Part shown: piece by piece, positions 1-8,467 of the stretch | How the letters are laid out: every line of letters starts with the position of its first letter | Numbering within the stretch: the first letter of the stretch is position 1 | NCBI RefSeq assembly: GCF_003432115.1 | Contig: NZ_QWDC01000002.1 | Span: forward strand, 434,001-498,000 | Length of the DNA: 64,000 nucleotides | Source of the DNA: Mucilaginibacter conchicola | Lineage (GTDB): Bacteria > Bacteroidota > Bacteroidia > Sphingobacteriales > Sphingobacteriaceae | Reading direction: 5' to 3' | Program-made: the position numbers and the translations under genes | The notes under the pieces: generated by a model | The model's input: only the letters and a program-made list of their open reading frames with translations | The model's database searches: none | Told to the model about the DNA's origin: nothing

Positions 1-156
1 GAGGTTTTGATTATGCGCCACTTTGGCGATATGAGCTTTAAAGAGATTGCCGATGTTACCGATGTAAGCATTAATACCGCCCTTGGCCGTATGCGCTATG
101 CATTGAACAACCTGCGCAAAATGATGCAGAACAAAGAGCTGAGCTTAAAGAATTAG
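1..156 (+). CDS. RNA polymerase sigma-70 family factor, C-terminal fragment
   Basis: The window opens inside this gene: frame 1 is open from the first base to TAG at 154-156, giving 51 residues. The fragment contains a sigma region 4 helix-turn-helix: a segment reading FKEIADVTDVSINTALGRM, the part that contacts the promoter -35 element, followed by a short basic tail. The S-x-N-T-A-x-G-R-x-R pattern is typical of ECF or short sigma-70-like factors in Bacteroidota. The rest lies upstream, so subgroup and regulon cannot be stated. A strong hairpin terminator follows 60 bp downstream. Confidence 0.85.
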   Translation, partial: EVLIMRHFGDMSFKEIADVTDVSINTALGRMRYALNNLRKMMQNKELSLKN

Positions 157-216
157 AAAGGGTAACGACAGGCCCTACACTTTTCGTTAAACTAAAATAT
201 TTTACAAAATAAAAGT

Positions 217-246
217 CCCCGGTATATAATATATCGGGGGCTTTTT
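217..246 (+). terminator. Rho-independent terminator after the sigma factor
   Basis: A 10-bp stem (217-226 pairs with 230-239, one G-U pair) with a 3-nt loop is followed by GCTTTTTAG. It sits 60 bp after the sigma factor stop codon. Confidence 0.8.
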
Positions 247-382
247 AGTTTAATGGTTGTTAGTTTGGATGACCGCTGCGGAAGGAAAAATGAGGCGATA
301 AAAAAATTTCATTTAATTTTCATCTTTCTAAAATAATCATCAAAACTTATCGTTATTTTTATACTTAACAAACAAACAGCTT

Positions 383-580
383 ATGGGTGAAACCTTTACA
401 ACAACATTTAATGCGTTCACTAATAAAGCACAGGTGAAAGAATCTGATGTACATGAAAACTTAGAAGCGGACGATGTGATATTTTATCACTCCATCCGGG
501 CGGAACTTGATCTTCTGAAGAAAAAGCCGAATCCGCAAACCATTCATCAGATACTTAATTATTCAAAAAGCCTGCGTTAA
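383..580 (+). CDS. Small hypothetical protein, 65 aa
   Basis: This is a 65-residue soluble protein with no signal peptide or membrane segment. The start is acidic and Thr-rich; the C-terminal half looks helical and contains EADDVIFYHSIRAELDLLKKK. I do not recognise a family. Support for a real gene is the ATG start after an AT-rich leader, ordinary codon use, and its position between the terminator at 217-246 and the repeat-rich spacer before nth. It appears monocistronic. A short conserved Sphingobacteriaceae protein is plausible but this is recall, not shown here. Confidence 0.6.
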   Translation: MGETFTTTFNAFTNKAQVKESDVHENLEADDVIFYHSIRAELDLLKKKPNPQTIHQILNYSKSLR

Positions 581-663
581 TTAGTACGCAAACACGTTAC
601 TGGTTCATAGTTCAAATTGAGGGTAGTATTATCCTGTTTTTGAGGTATGAACCTTTCTATTTT

Positions 664-800
664 TAGGGGCCTCTCCCCAACCCCTCTCCGAGGGAGAGGG
701 GCTTTAGAAAACTTTACTTTTAAAGTCTCCCCGCCAGCTGGCGGGGGAGATTTAGAGGGGGCTTCTTCAATTAATTGTCCTTCCCCCCTTGCCCATCTCC
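664..800. repeat. GC-rich intergenic palindromic repeats upstream of nth
   Basis: Two hairpin-forming units lie side by side: CCTCTCCGAGGGAGAGGGGC near 680-705 and CCCCGCCAGCTGGCGGGGGA near 730-750, each followed by a pyrimidine- or purine-rich tail. Related CTCTCC/GAGAGG units recur at 20382-20428 and 58404-58455. A 62-codon open frame across it (647-835) has low-complexity Pro/Gly/Arg content and is not a credible gene. Confidence 0.7.
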
Positions 801-851
801 CTCTAATTAAAGATTTTTGTAAAAGGTTCGCTTAAACGAACCGCTAACCAA

Positions 852-1613
852 ATGCTCAAAAAAGAACGCTACAAGTACTTTGTAGAATATTTCTCCAAAA
901 ACCAGCCCAACGCCGTTACCGAACTGCATTATAATAGTCCTTATCAATTGCTGGTGGCGGTGATACTATCTGCCCAGTGTACCGATAAGCGCATTAACCA
1001 GGTAACGCCAAAACTATTTGAGCGCTTCCCCGATGCTGCCAGTCTTGCGGCTTCTGATGCCGATGAAATATTCCCATACATCCGCAGTGTGAGCTATCCT
1101 AATAACAAGGCAAAGCACCTGGCCGGAATGGGTAAACTGTTGATGGAAAATTTTAACGGAGTAGTGCCTTCTGATCTAAAAGACCTACAAACCCTGCCCG
1201 GTGTTGGCCGCAAAACGGCGAATGTGATCGCCTCGGTGGTATTTGATGCGCCGGCTATTGCTGTGGATACGCATGTTTTTAGGGTATCAAACAGAATAGG
1301 ATTAACTACCCGCGCCACTACCCCGCTGGCAGTGGAGAAACAACTGGTAGAATATCTGCCGCAGGATACTTTGGCTATTGCCCACCACTGGCTCATATTG
1401 CATGGCCGCTACATCTGCGTGGCCCGCACACCGAAGTGTGAGATCTGTCCGCTTACCTGGTTTTGCAAATATTACGAACAACATAATACCGAAAAAGCCC
1501 TTCTTAAAGCCGAGGCCGCCAAACAAAAGAAAGCCGAAGCCGCCAAAAAGAAACGCACGCTGAACACCATCAGCAAAGAGCTAAAGAAGCGCAGTGTTGA
1601 TAAGAATAATTGA
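852..1613 (+). CDS. nth: Endonuclease III (DNA glycosylase/AP lyase)
   Basis: Base-excision-repair enzyme that removes oxidised pyrimidines and nicks abasic DNA by beta-elimination. The helix-hairpin-helix LPGVGRKTANV is at residues 115-125 with the catalytic lysine K121, and the catalytic aspartate is D139 in VDTHVFR, one position off E. coli Nth K120/D138. The [4Fe-4S] ligands C189-X6-C196-X2-C199-X5-C205 are all present. At 253 aa it is about 40 residues longer than E. coli Nth; the extra part (210-253) is a Lys/Ala-rich, probably helical or disordered tail. It stands alone upstream of recA, separated by a palindromic repeat. Identification is secure; the tail function is unknown. Confidence 0.97.
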   Translation: MLKKERYKYFVEYFSKNQPNAVTELHYNSPYQLLVAVILSAQCTDKRINQVTPKLFERFPDAASLAASDADEIFPYIRSVSYPNNKAKHLAGMGKLLMENFNGVVPSDLKDLQTLPGVGRKTANVIASVVFDAPAIAVDTHVFRVSNRIGLTTRATTPLAVEKQLVEYLPQDTLAIAHHWLILHGRYICVARTPKCEICPLTWFCKYYEQHNTEKALLKAEAAKQKKAEAAKKKRTLNTISKELKKRSVDKNN

Positions 1614-1651
1614 TTGGTTGAGGATGGTTGGGTAAGTTTACCAAACAACTG

Positions 1652-1738
1652 TGTCATTGCGAGCGACAGCGTGGCAATCTCCTCGCGTGCAAATAAACGC
1701 GACAAGATTGCCACGTCGCTACGCTCCTCGCAATGACA
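1652..1738. repeat. Palindromic repeat element, TGTCATTGCGAG family (copy 1)
   Basis: The element starts TGTCATTGCGAGCG and ends with the inverted form CTCGCAATGACA, with inner inverted GTGGCAATCT / GATTGCCAC segments, so transcripts fold into a long imperfect hairpin. Other copies in this window: 9472-9564, 20283-20366, 63662-63754, a TTCGAA variant at 31939-32044 and a solo half at 32071-32109. All lie between genes. Confidence 0.85.
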
Positions 1739-1770
1739 TTTTGATCAATAAAAAATATTTACTAAAAAAA

Positions 1771-1801
1771 TTAGCATTTAATAAAAATACTACTATATTT
1801 G
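1771..1801 (+). promoter_or_regulatory. recA promoter (Bacteroidota type)
   Basis: The -7 element TATATTTG (1794-1801) fits TAnnTTTG, and TTAG (1771-1774) stands 19 bp upstream at the -33 position. The recA ATG follows 19 bp after the -7 box. I saw no obvious LexA-type dyad in this short leader. Confidence 0.65.
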
Positions 1802-1820
1802 TTTCACATTAGATTTTAAG

Positions 1821-2828
1821 ATGAGCAACACAGATAAATTGAAAGCATTGCAGCTTACGCTTGATAAGCTGGAAAAATCATACGGTAAAGGTACCATCAT
1901 GAAACTGGGCGAATCGGTTGTTGAACAAACCGAAACTATCTCAACCGGTTCATTGGGCCTTGATATTGCCTTGGGTGTTAATGGCTTGCCAAAGGGCAGG
2001 ATCATTGAGATCTACGGCCCGGAGTCATCAGGTAAAACCACTTTGGCTATCCATGCAATTGCCGAGTCGCAGAAAAAAGGTGGCATTGCTGCTTTTATTG
2101 ATGCCGAGCACGCGTTCGACCGTTTCTACGCTAAAAAATTAGGTGTTGATGTAGAGAATCTTTTGATCTCGCAGCCGGATAACGGCGAGCAGGCATTAGA
2201 AATTGCTGATAACCTTATCCGTTCTGGTGCTATTGATATCCTGGTTATCGACTCCGTTGCTGCCCTTGTACCAAAGGCAGAGATAGAAGGCGAGATGGGC
2301 GATTCTAAAATGGGTTTGCACGCACGTTTAATGTCGCAGGCATTGCGTAAACTAACAGGTACCATCAGCAAAACCGGATGTTGCTGTATCTTCATCAACC
2401 AGTTGCGCGATAAGATCGGTGTAATGTTTGGTAACCCTGAGACCACTACCGGTGGTAACGCCCTTAAATTCTACGCTTCGGTACGTTTAGATGTTCGCCG
2501 TATATCGCAAATTAAAGATACCGACGAGGTATCTGGTAACCGCGTTAAGGTGAAGATCGTTAAAAACAAAGTTGCGCCACCGTTCCGTATCGCCGAGTTC
2601 GATATCATGTTTGGTGAAGGTATCTCTAAAGCAGGCGAGATCATTGACCTGGGTGTTGAGTACAACATTATCAAAAAAGCAGGTTCATGGTTCAGCTACG
2701 GCGAAACCCGCTTGGGCCAGGGCCGCGATGCAGTTAAACAACTGATAATGGATAACCCTGAACTTGCCGAAGAACTGGAAGCCAAAATAAAAGCAACCGT
2801 TACCGGCGATTCACTGGTAGAGGAATAG
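1821..2828 (+). CDS. recA: Recombinase RecA
   Basis: ATP-dependent strand-exchange protein for homologous recombination and the SOS response. Walker [10 protein letters not shown] is at residues 66-74, Walker [11 protein letters not shown] near 135-145, followed by the L1-region segment [12 protein letters not shown] and the conserved [22 protein letters not shown] stretch containing loop 2. At 335 aa it has the usual length, with a short acidic C-terminus (SLVEE) as is typical. Start ATG at 1821 is supported by the TATATTTG promoter 19 bp upstream. It is monocistronic: a hairpin terminator lies at 3033-3058. Confidence 0.99.
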   Translation: MSNTDKLKALQLTLDKLEKSYGKGTIMKLGESVVEQTETISTGSLGLDIALGVNGLPKGRIIEIYGPESSGKTTLAIHAIAESQKKGGIAAFIDAEHAFDRFYAKKLGVDVENLLISQPDNGEQALEIADNLIRSGAIDILVIDSVAALVPKAEIEGEMGDSKMGLHARLMSQALRKLTGTISKTGCCCIFINQLRDKIGVMFGNPETTTGGNALKFYASVRLDVRRISQIKDTDEVSGNRVKVKIVKNKVAPPFRIAEFDIMFGEGISKAGEIIDLGVEYNIIKKAGSWFSYGETRLGQGRDAVKQLIMDNPELAEELEAKIKATVTGDSLVEE

Positions 2829-2867
2829 GCCGACATACGTTTCGCCCCGATAGGGTGAAGGTAATTA

Positions 2868-2960
2868 ATATCGAATAATGAATGTTGAATGTCCAACGTC
2901 GAAATATTTCTTCACTTCATTATTCGATGTTCAAAATTCTGTGTTCGATATTTATATTTT
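2868..2960. repeat. AT-rich inverted repeat downstream of recA
   Basis: AATATCGAATAATGAATGTT (2868 onward) is matched by the inverted segments TTCATTATTCGATGTTC and GTGTTCGATATTTA around 2917-2955, giving two nested dyads. It resembles dispersed Bacteroidota intergenic repeats, but no second copy was seen in this window. Confidence 0.6.
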
Positions 2961-3032
2961 TGAAAGCTTACCGTACGATAAGCCACTCGAATCACACAAA
3001 CAAGCCATTACTTTAAATCTTTTAATAGATGG

Positions 3033-3058
3033 GCCTCTCCTAACGGAGGGGCTTTTTT
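3033..3058 (+). terminator. Rho-independent terminator after recA
   Basis: An 8-bp stem (3033-3040 with 3045-3052, one G-U pair), loop TAAC, followed by TTTTTT. Confidence 0.8.
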
Positions 3059-3156
3059 ATTTTGCGGAAATCCGCAATAAAATATACCGCCGGTACGGTA
3101 TATAGCCTGCCACATAGCTTTCGGAATTTTAGGGGATAATTAAACCCATTTCACAA

Positions 3157-5229
3157 ATGAAAGCGCACTTACAAAAACTAAGTAAAATACTGGCCATGCT
3201 CCTGCTCATCGCAGCGGGATTTAGTGCCTGCAAGAAAGACAAAGTTCCCACTCCGGAACCAAAGCCCACCGAAACAAAACCAACCACTGTAGCAAGCGGA
3301 ACTATCGACGGCAAAACCTTCAATGTTAAAGATAACGCCATCAGTTCTACGGTGTATAGCACATCGGGCGACAATGTTAAAGCGATGGAAACTTCGGCAA
3401 CCATTGGCAATGATGGCAGCAAACTAACCTTCTTTCTTAATGATCTGAAGAACGGCACTGCATCATTATCAAAAAAGAGCGGCACTTCGCTTAACCCGGG
3501 CACACGCACTATCAAGATAAACGAGACCAGCAACACCTCACAAACTTATGTGCAGTATTATAACGGCGGCAATGCTTACTATGCCTTCTCAGGTACTATC
3601 GAGATAACCGTTACCGATACCTATGTAAAAGCCAAATGGAATATTTCATTCAAGGACGCTACCGGCCGCGAGTTTACATCGGCAGGCGAGTTCACCATCA
3701 CTTTTGCTACCGTCATAGCCAAAGCAAAATCAGAAATAAAAGATCCTACCCCGGTTGCCGATAAACCGACGGTAGAAAACATTAGCCCTACCAAAGGTCG
3801 CGCAGGCGATGAAATAGCCATAACAGGTGTTAATTACAGTACCACTGCTGCTGACAACGTGGTAATGTTCAATGGCAAAGTAGCTGAGGTTGTATCAGCC
3901 ACTGCTACAAAACTGACAGTTAAAGCACCGCAAGGCGGCAGCACCGGCACTATCAGCGTTAAAGTAAAAAACAGCGAAACGGTTACCGGCCCTACATTTA
4001 CCTACCTGCAGGCAGCAACGTTTACTTCATTTGCACCGGCATCAGCCAAAGCCGGCGAAACAGTTACCATTACAGGTACAAACTTTAGTACGGTAGTCGC
4101 CGAGAACGTGGTTAAATTTGCGGGCGCACAAAACACCACCGTTGCCGCAACCGTAACCGAGGCAACCGCGACTCAATTGAAAGTTACCGTACCACAGACT
4201 GCTGCAACCGGTAAGATCATCGTAAACGTGCTTAACGGCGGCAACTTAACAAGTGCCACAGATTTCACGCTGACAACAACTACCACAACCGGTGATTGGG
4301 AAGATATGAAGTTCAATACATCTATCCAGGAAGTGAACCTTTCGGCCAACCTGGGTAACAGCTTTATGTTCATGGGCGGCAGCTTCCCCGATTACCTTTA
4401 TTACACTGCCGACGGCACAAGCTACACTAATGTATACGCTAACATCCCTAAAGACCCTAATGGTCACCTTGAAATACACCTGATAAAATCTGACGGGGTT
4501 AATTACTACCTTACCACCAACCAGGGTATTTTCCGTACCAAGGATGGTGTTACCTGGAAAAAGCTGTTGCCTTCTCCTAACCTGCCTAACCTTAATGTGA
4601 ACGCCCTTATTGCCTCACGTGGTGGTAACCTTGCGTTCATTAGTGGTGGCTTCCTGTACAGATCGGCAGACTACGGCGACACCTGGACCAACAAATATGT
4701 GGTTAACGGCAACAACCTGGATTACCTTACCAGTGATTCGTTCGGCAAATACTGGTATGCGGTGGATATAAGTCAAAACTATCTATCGGCTGCAGGCCCA
4801 CGCAAGATGTACCGCTCTACAGACCAGGGCGAGACCTGGACAGCAGGCGACGCTACTACCGGCATATACTATTTCGGTAGCGGCAATCAGGATTTTATCA
4901 CAGCATCCGGCTACACTATTTTCTGCCTTTACAGTACATCAACCACCCAGGCATCAATTGTTGACCAGCGCCTGTACAAAACAAGCACTCAGGGTAACAC
5001 CTGGACAAAAGTTAGCGACGATAATGTTTACTACGTGAAAGCCTTTGGTGACTATGTGGTGTATGGCGATGGCCGTTTCAATGTATCCGCTGATAATGGC
5101 GCAACGTTTAAAGATTACTCATTACCTGATAGCTACCGTGTAGGTGGTGTGGAACGCGTGAACGGATATTTCTACGTGTTTGCCTTTAAGAATAATGGCC
5201 AACATCGCATCTTTAGAAGAAAAATTTAG
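3157..5229 (+). CDS. Surface lipoprotein with IPT/TIG domains and Asp-box propeller
   Basis: A 690-aa exported lipoprotein: signal peptide with lipobox GFSAC at C25, then a Pro/Thr-rich linker. Residues about 45-185 form a beta-rich domain resembling DUF6252 (ASGTIDGKTFNV...), as also seen in the small lipoproteins at 13471 and 55521. Two IPT/TIG immunoglobulin-like repeats follow at about 203-285 and 290-375 (ENISPTKGRAGDEIAITGVN and FAPASAKAGETVTITGTN). The C-terminal part (about 380-690) carries five Asp-box/BNR motifs such as SADYGDTW, STDQGETW, TSTQGNTW and SADNGATF, indicating a beta-propeller of the sialidase/sortilin type without recognised catalytic residues. A binding or scaffolding role at the outer surface is inferred; the ligand is unknown. 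It has its own terminator at 5283-5312. Confidence 0.85.
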   Translation: MKAHLQKLSKILAMLLLIAAGFSACKKDKVPTPEPKPTETKPTTVASGTIDGKTFNVKDNAISSTVYSTSGDNVKAMETSATIGNDGSKLTFFLNDLKNGTASLSKKSGTSLNPGTRTIKINETSNTSQTYVQYYNGGNAYYAFSGTIEITVTDTYVKAKWNISFKDATGREFTSAGEFTITFATVIAKAKSEIKDPTPVADKPTVENISPTKGRAGDEIAITGVNYSTTAADNVVMFNGKVAEVVSATATKLTVKAPQGGSTGTISVKVKNSETVTGPTFTYLQAATFTSFAPASAKAGETVTITGTNFSTVVAENVVKFAGAQNTTVAATVTEATATQLKVTVPQTAATGKIIVNVLNGGNLTSATDFTLTTTTTTGDWEDMKFNTSIQEVNLSANLGNSFMFMGGSFPDYLYYTADGTSYTNVYANIPKDPNGHLEIHLIKSDGVNYYLTTNQGIFRTKDGVTWKKLLPSPNLPNLNVNALIASRGGNLAFISGGFLYRSADYGDTWTNKYVVNGNNLDYLTSDSFGKYWYAVDISQNYLSAAGPRKMYRSTDQGETWTAGDATTGIYYFGSGNQDFITASGYTIFCLYSTSTTQASIVDQRLYKTSTQGNTWTKVSDDNVYYVKAFGDYVVYGDGRFNVSADNGATFKDYSLPDSYRVGGVERVNGYFYVFAFKNNGQHRIFRRKI

Positions 5230-5282
5230 ACCGTAAATAAAAACAAAACAGTCTGGATTTGTAAGTGTAGTTTCTGAGCAAT

Positions 5283-5312
5283 AGCTCCTGCGTAAGCGGG
5301 AGCTTTGCTTTT
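5283..5312 (+). terminator. Terminator after the Asp-box lipoprotein gene
   Basis: A 9-bp stem AGCTCCTGC / GCGGGAGCT (5283-5291 with 5296-5304, one G-U), loop GTAA, then TTGCTTTTA. The stem resembles the GTAGCTCCTACGGAGC units at 57755-58061. Confidence 0.7.
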
Positions 5313-5340
5313 ATAAGCGATAGGCTATGCAAATTCCACA

Positions 5341-5471
5341 TCATTGCCGTCGGCTTCAGCCGACGGATAACGGGCAATGCACATCCGGCCTTAGCCGAAA
5401 TATAGTTTAATAACTTAAACTAAAGCCAAAAGGAAATACTTTACACCGTTGACTGAAGTCAACGGCAATGA
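5341..5471. repeat. Palindromic repeat cluster, CATTGCCGTC family (copy 1)
   Basis: A perfect hairpin CCGTCGGCTTCAGCCGACGG sits at the left, and GTTGACTGAAGTCAACGGCAATG at the right end closes an inverted pair with the leading CATTGCCGTC. Sister clusters are at 33638-33742 and 61747-61916. No gene is present. Confidence 0.8.
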
Positions 5472-5491
5472 ATTAAAGTAGGATGCAGTAA

Positions 5492-6349
5492 TCATCCCAA
5501 TATCTCCAGCAACTCGTTCAGTTCATCAACTTTTTCTGACGAGCCCAGATGCTCATAAGCGCTGATGAGGTTGCGGATAACGCGTTTGATGATATCGGTA
5601 TTTGAGCAGGGCTCATAAAATTGTTTATCGTACTGCAAGTTCAGCTGTTTCAGGAACATATCCACATCGCGGCGGCCAAACACCATACCTTTATTAAATG
5701 CATTGATGTAAAAAAGTATGCCGCCTTCAAATTCCGTCTCGCGGCTTTCATCAAGGTAAGCCAGTATAAAATGCTGCGGCAGGTTTACACCATATACCGG
5801 TATATCCAGTTTTTGCGCAATAATAGAATAGATGATAGCCAGCGAGATTTGGTTACCTTTTTTAGTTTCCAGTACCTGGCTGATAAAACTATTCTGCGGA
5901 TCGCGGTGATTGGTGGTATTACCGCTGAAACCATGGATGCTGTACAGGATATGGTTTATGAGTTTGATCTGCTCAACAGGACTGCCCTCGTTGCTCATCT
6001 GTATCCAGATATCGCGCTTAATGGCTTCTATCTGGTTGATCACTTTTTGTTCATCGAGGTCGGGATATTGATAGCGGTTAATGATGAGGATACCCTGCAA
6101 AAGATCGAACGCACCACCATGGAACCATAGCTCAAGGTCTTTCTTTAATGACGCAAATTGTATCTCGTGCACCAGGTTGGCAATGCGCTCCTGCTGTATG
6201 GGATCAAATGCCTCTCCGAAGGCTGTTTCCAAATATTCTATAGCTTCGGCGCCGTACGAAAACAATTTTTCATGAACATGATTGTATATCTCAGCGTCGG
6301 GATCATCGAGCAGGCGGATAAGCGATTTTACTTCGGTAGGATCGATCAT
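5492..6349 (-). CDS. SirB1-like protein, transglutaminase-core-2 fold
   Basis: A 285-aa cytoplasmic protein of the SirB1/PF13369 type. The N-terminal third is helical (HEAT-like segment DPDAEIYNHVHEKLFSYGAEAIEYLE). The family signature region reads KKGNQISLAIIYSIIAQKLDIPVYGVNLPQHFILAY near residues 163-198, matching the usual RGNPISLS...GVNLPGHFL pattern but with Q for P and Q for G. There is no Cys-His-Asp catalytic triad evident here, as is normal in this subfamily. The family was named after a supposed regulator of sirC; its biochemical role is not known. It is divergent from the methyltransferase at 6393, with 43 bp between start codons. Confidence 0.8.
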   Translation of the reverse strand: MIDPTEVKSLIRLLDDPDAEIYNHVHEKLFSYGAEAIEYLETAFGEAFDPIQQERIANLVHEIQFASLKKDLELWFHGGAFDLLQGILIINRYQYPDLDEQKVINQIEAIKRDIWIQMSNEGSPVEQIKLINHILYSIHGFSGNTTNHRDPQNSFISQVLETKKGNQISLAIIYSIIAQKLDIPVYGVNLPQHFILAYLDESRETEFEGGILFYINAFNKGMVFGRRDVDMFLKQLNLQYDKQFYEPCSNTDIIKRVIRNLISAYEHLGSSEKVDELNELLEILG

Positions 6350-6392
6350 ATATCTATACTAAAATAATAAACCTTTTAATACTTTTACAGCT

Positions 6393-7178
6393 ATGTTCAA
6401 TATAACGTTTGCGAGAGATTTTCTGTTGCACCGCTTCACGTCAAAAAACCGTCATGGTTTACATTCACCGTTTGTTTACAAGCTGGTGGATGAGGTTATT
6501 TACGATAAAACAGAAAAACCCGCATATACTACTGTTGAGCAGGAACGCGACAAACTGCTTGTTGATGACAGCTACATCACCGTTACCGACCTGGGTGCCG
6601 GCTCGCATGTTAACAACAATAAGCAGAAAAAGGTTAGCGATATTACCCTTAATGCACTCAAACCACCTAAGCTGGCTAAACTGCTTTACCGCCTTGCGGC
6701 TTTCGCCAAACCGAATAACATTATTGAGCTGGGTACCTGCCTGGGTATCACTACACTATACCTGCGCGAGGCAGCTCCCGAAGCACGCCTGTACACGCTT
6801 GAGGGCTGCCCCGAAACAGCAGGCGTTGCAAAAAGCGTTTTCAGCAAAGCGGGTGTAACAGGTATTAATGTGATCACCGGTAATTTTGACGACACCCTGC
6901 CGGGCGTATTGGATGGCGAAGAAAAACTCGATCTGGTTTATATTGACGGCAACCACCAGTACGATGCTACCATCCGCTATTTTGACTGGTGCCTGCCCAA
7001 AGTGCATGAAGGCAGCATGCTCATCTTCGACGATATTTACTGGAGCGATGGCATGAAGAAAGCCTGGGCCGAGATCAAAAATCACCCGCAGGTTACCGCA
7101 ACTGTTGATCTGTTTTGGATTGGATTGGTATTCTTTAAACCTGGCCAGGCGAAGGAACACTTTAAGATCAGGTTCTAA
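6393..7178 (+). CDS. Class I SAM-dependent methyltransferase
   Basis: A 261-aa O-methyltransferase-like protein (Methyltransf_24 type). The SAM-binding motif I is IIELGTCLGITTLYL near residues 110-124 with the acidic post-motif LYTLEGCPE; the later motif is LDLVYIDGNHQYDATIRYFD near 178-197, then MLIFDDIYWSDGM. The N-terminal LHSPFVYKLVDEVIYD segment is a feature I associate with a Bacteroidota-specific subgroup. The substrate is unknown. Its last 4 bp overlap the end of the convergent gene at 7175. Confidence 0.85.
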   Translation: MFNITFARDFLLHRFTSKNRHGLHSPFVYKLVDEVIYDKTEKPAYTTVEQERDKLLVDDSYITVTDLGAGSHVNNNKQKKVSDITLNALKPPKLAKLLYRLAAFAKPNNIIELGTCLGITTLYLREAAPEARLYTLEGCPETAGVAKSVFSKAGVTGINVITGNFDDTLPGVLDGEEKLDLVYIDGNHQYDATIRYFDWCLPKVHEGSMLIFDDIYWSDGMKKAWAEIKNHPQVTATVDLFWIGLVFFKPGQAKEHFKIRF

Positions 7179-7750
7179 CCTGCCTTGTAGCACATCAGCA
7201 CTACACCGCTGTTGAACTTTTTGGAAGATGCCAATTTGATATGAGGCTGCTTTGTAAAGTCCCCAAAAAACGACCTGCCTTTTTGTATAGCTACGGGGTG
7301 CATCCACAGGCGATACTCGTCTATCAGGTTTAGTTTGGCTAACGATGATACCAGTTTGCCACTGCCGTAGATCAGCAGGTCTTTCCCGTTGCTTGTTTTT
7401 AAACTTTCTATTTCTTTAGCAATGTTTCTATTGGCCAGGCGACAATTACCCCAGCCTGCCGCACGGGTAAGCGTGCGGGAGAATATCACTTTCTCGTGCC
7501 GTAGCATCAGGTCGTTAAAATCAGCATCCGGGCGGGGCGGGTTTATGCTTTCGGCAATGCTGCGCCAGTAGGGCGCCATGGTTTCGTATGTTTTGCGGCC
7601 AAGCAGCAAAGTATCAGCTTCAGCAAGTTGTAAAGTGAAGGCGCGGGCAATCTCATCATCCCAAAAATCGGTATGCCAGCTAAGGCCACCATCACTGGCT
7701 GCCATAAAGCCGTTAAGCGTTAAATTCATGGATACAACAAGGCGCCGCAT
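7175..7750 (-). CDS. Dihydrofolate reductase-family protein (RibD C-terminal-like), copy 1
   Basis: A 191-aa protein with the DHFR/RibD_C fold: N-terminal strand LVVSMNLTLNGFMAASDGGLSW, the nucleotide-binding element LLLGRKTYETM near residues 48-58, and a C-terminal strand-turn IYGSGKLVSSLAKLNLIDEYRLWMHPVAIQKGRSFF. Relatives are annotated YwjB/YyaP-like and bind NADPH in some structures, but the substrate is unknown and they are not the folate enzyme. ATG 7750 is used; an internal ATG eight codons in (MNLTLNG) is an alternative. It follows its paralogue at 7759 by 8 bp and is presumably cotranscribed. Confidence 0.85.
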   Translation of the reverse strand: MRRLVVSMNLTLNGFMAASDGGLSWHTDFWDDEIARAFTLQLAEADTLLLGRKTYETMAPYWRSIAESINPPRPDADFNDLMLRHEKVIFSRTLTRAAGWGNCRLANRNIAKEIESLKTSNGKDLLIYGSGKLVSSLAKLNLIDEYRLWMHPVAIQKGRSFFGDFTKQPHIKLASSKKFNSGVVLMCYKAG

Positions 7751-7758
7751 GGTATTTA

Positions 7759-8322
7759 TTATTTAGCAGGGCTATATCTCAACACAGATACACCACATTC
7801 AAACTGCTTGGCTTCTTCCAATTTCAGCGTAAGCCTGTCCTCAAGCGCATTAAATATCGGCATGCCTTTACCAATGGCGGCAGGGTTAACAAATAGGTGA
7901 TACTCGTCAATGAGGTTATGTTTGATAAGCGCCGATACAAAGCCTGCCCCACCGTAAACGATGATATCTTTACCTTCATCGGCTTTCAGGTTGTTCACTT
8001 CTTCCACAATATCGCCGGCTGCCAGTTCGGTAAACTCCCATGGGTTTTCGGTAAGGGTTTTGGTGAATACGTATTTTGGCGTTTCAACCATGGTACGTGC
8101 AAAGTCGCCCATTTGCGAATCAGCGAGGCGCTCCTTCCAAACGGGGATAAAGCCCTGCGCCAGTTTACGGCCCATAACAATGGTATCTATTGATGCGGTA
8201 AGGTCGCCAACATAACTTTTCAGTTGCTCGTCCCAGTTCCAGGTAAGCCAGTCCATTTCGCCGTTAGGCCCGGCCACAAAACCGTCAACACTTATTTGCA
8301 TCTGCAATTTCAGCTTTTTCAT
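7759..8322 (-). CDS. Dihydrofolate reductase-family protein (RibD C-terminal-like), copy 2
   Basis: A 187-aa paralogue of the preceding entry: LQMQISVDGFVAGPNGEMDWL at the start, TIVMGRKLAQGF as the nucleotide-binding element, IVYGGAGFVSALIKHNLIDEYHLFVNPAAIGKGMPIF near the end. I chose ATG 8322 (MKKLKLQMQ) rather than an in-frame TTG at 8343, because a -7 box TAACTTTG lies at 8341-8348 and the longer start would sit inside the promoter. The gene is divergent from the GlxA-type regulator at 8468, whose job may be to control this pair (inference from arrangement). Confidence 0.85.
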   Translation of the reverse strand: MKKLKLQMQISVDGFVAGPNGEMDWLTWNWDEQLKSYVGDLTASIDTIVMGRKLAQGFIPVWKERLADSQMGDFARTMVETPKYVFTKTLTENPWEFTELAAGDIVEEVNNLKADEGKDIIVYGGAGFVSALIKHNLIDEYHLFVNPAAIGKGMPIFNALEDRLTLKLEEAKQFECGVSVLRYSPAK

Positions 8323-8340
8323 TTTTTTAGTTTGATCATA

Positions 8341-8348
8341 CAAAGTTA
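8341..8348 (-). promoter_or_regulatory. -7 promoter element of the dihydrofolate-reductase-like pair
   Basis: TAACTTTG on the minus strand fits TAnnTTTG and lies 18 bp upstream of ATG 8322. I could not find a good -33 partner. Confidence 0.45.
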
Positions 8349-8467
8349 TTATAGCGCACCAAAAGCCAGCAGGTGCAAAAAGGACTTTTTAGGGGTTGTT
8401 TACGACTTACTCTTGTTTTGCCGTAATACTCCCCTTATCTTGCATAGATAAACCGGCACCCACCACC

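Larger units (their letters stand above)
2829..3156. other. Intergenic region with an AT-rich repeat and a terminator
   Basis: This 328-bp spacer has no credible gene. It holds a repeat at 2868-2960 built from GAATAATGAATGTTGAATGT-like units and inverted counterparts (TTCATTATTCGATG, TTCGATATT), then the recA terminator at 3033-3058. A 75-codon open frame at 2878-3105 runs through the repeat and the terminator and is rejected. Confidence 0.7.

Noticed and set aside
647..835. 62-codon open frame before nth
   Set aside because: It is a translation of GC-rich palindromic repeats (Pro/Gly/Arg runs) with no similarity to a folded protein.
2878..3105. 75-codon open frame after recA
   Set aside because: It runs through an AT-rich repeat and the recA terminator hairpin.
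5492..6349. Active transglutaminase/protease
   Set aside because: The SirB1-type signature is present, but I see no Cys-His-Asp triad.
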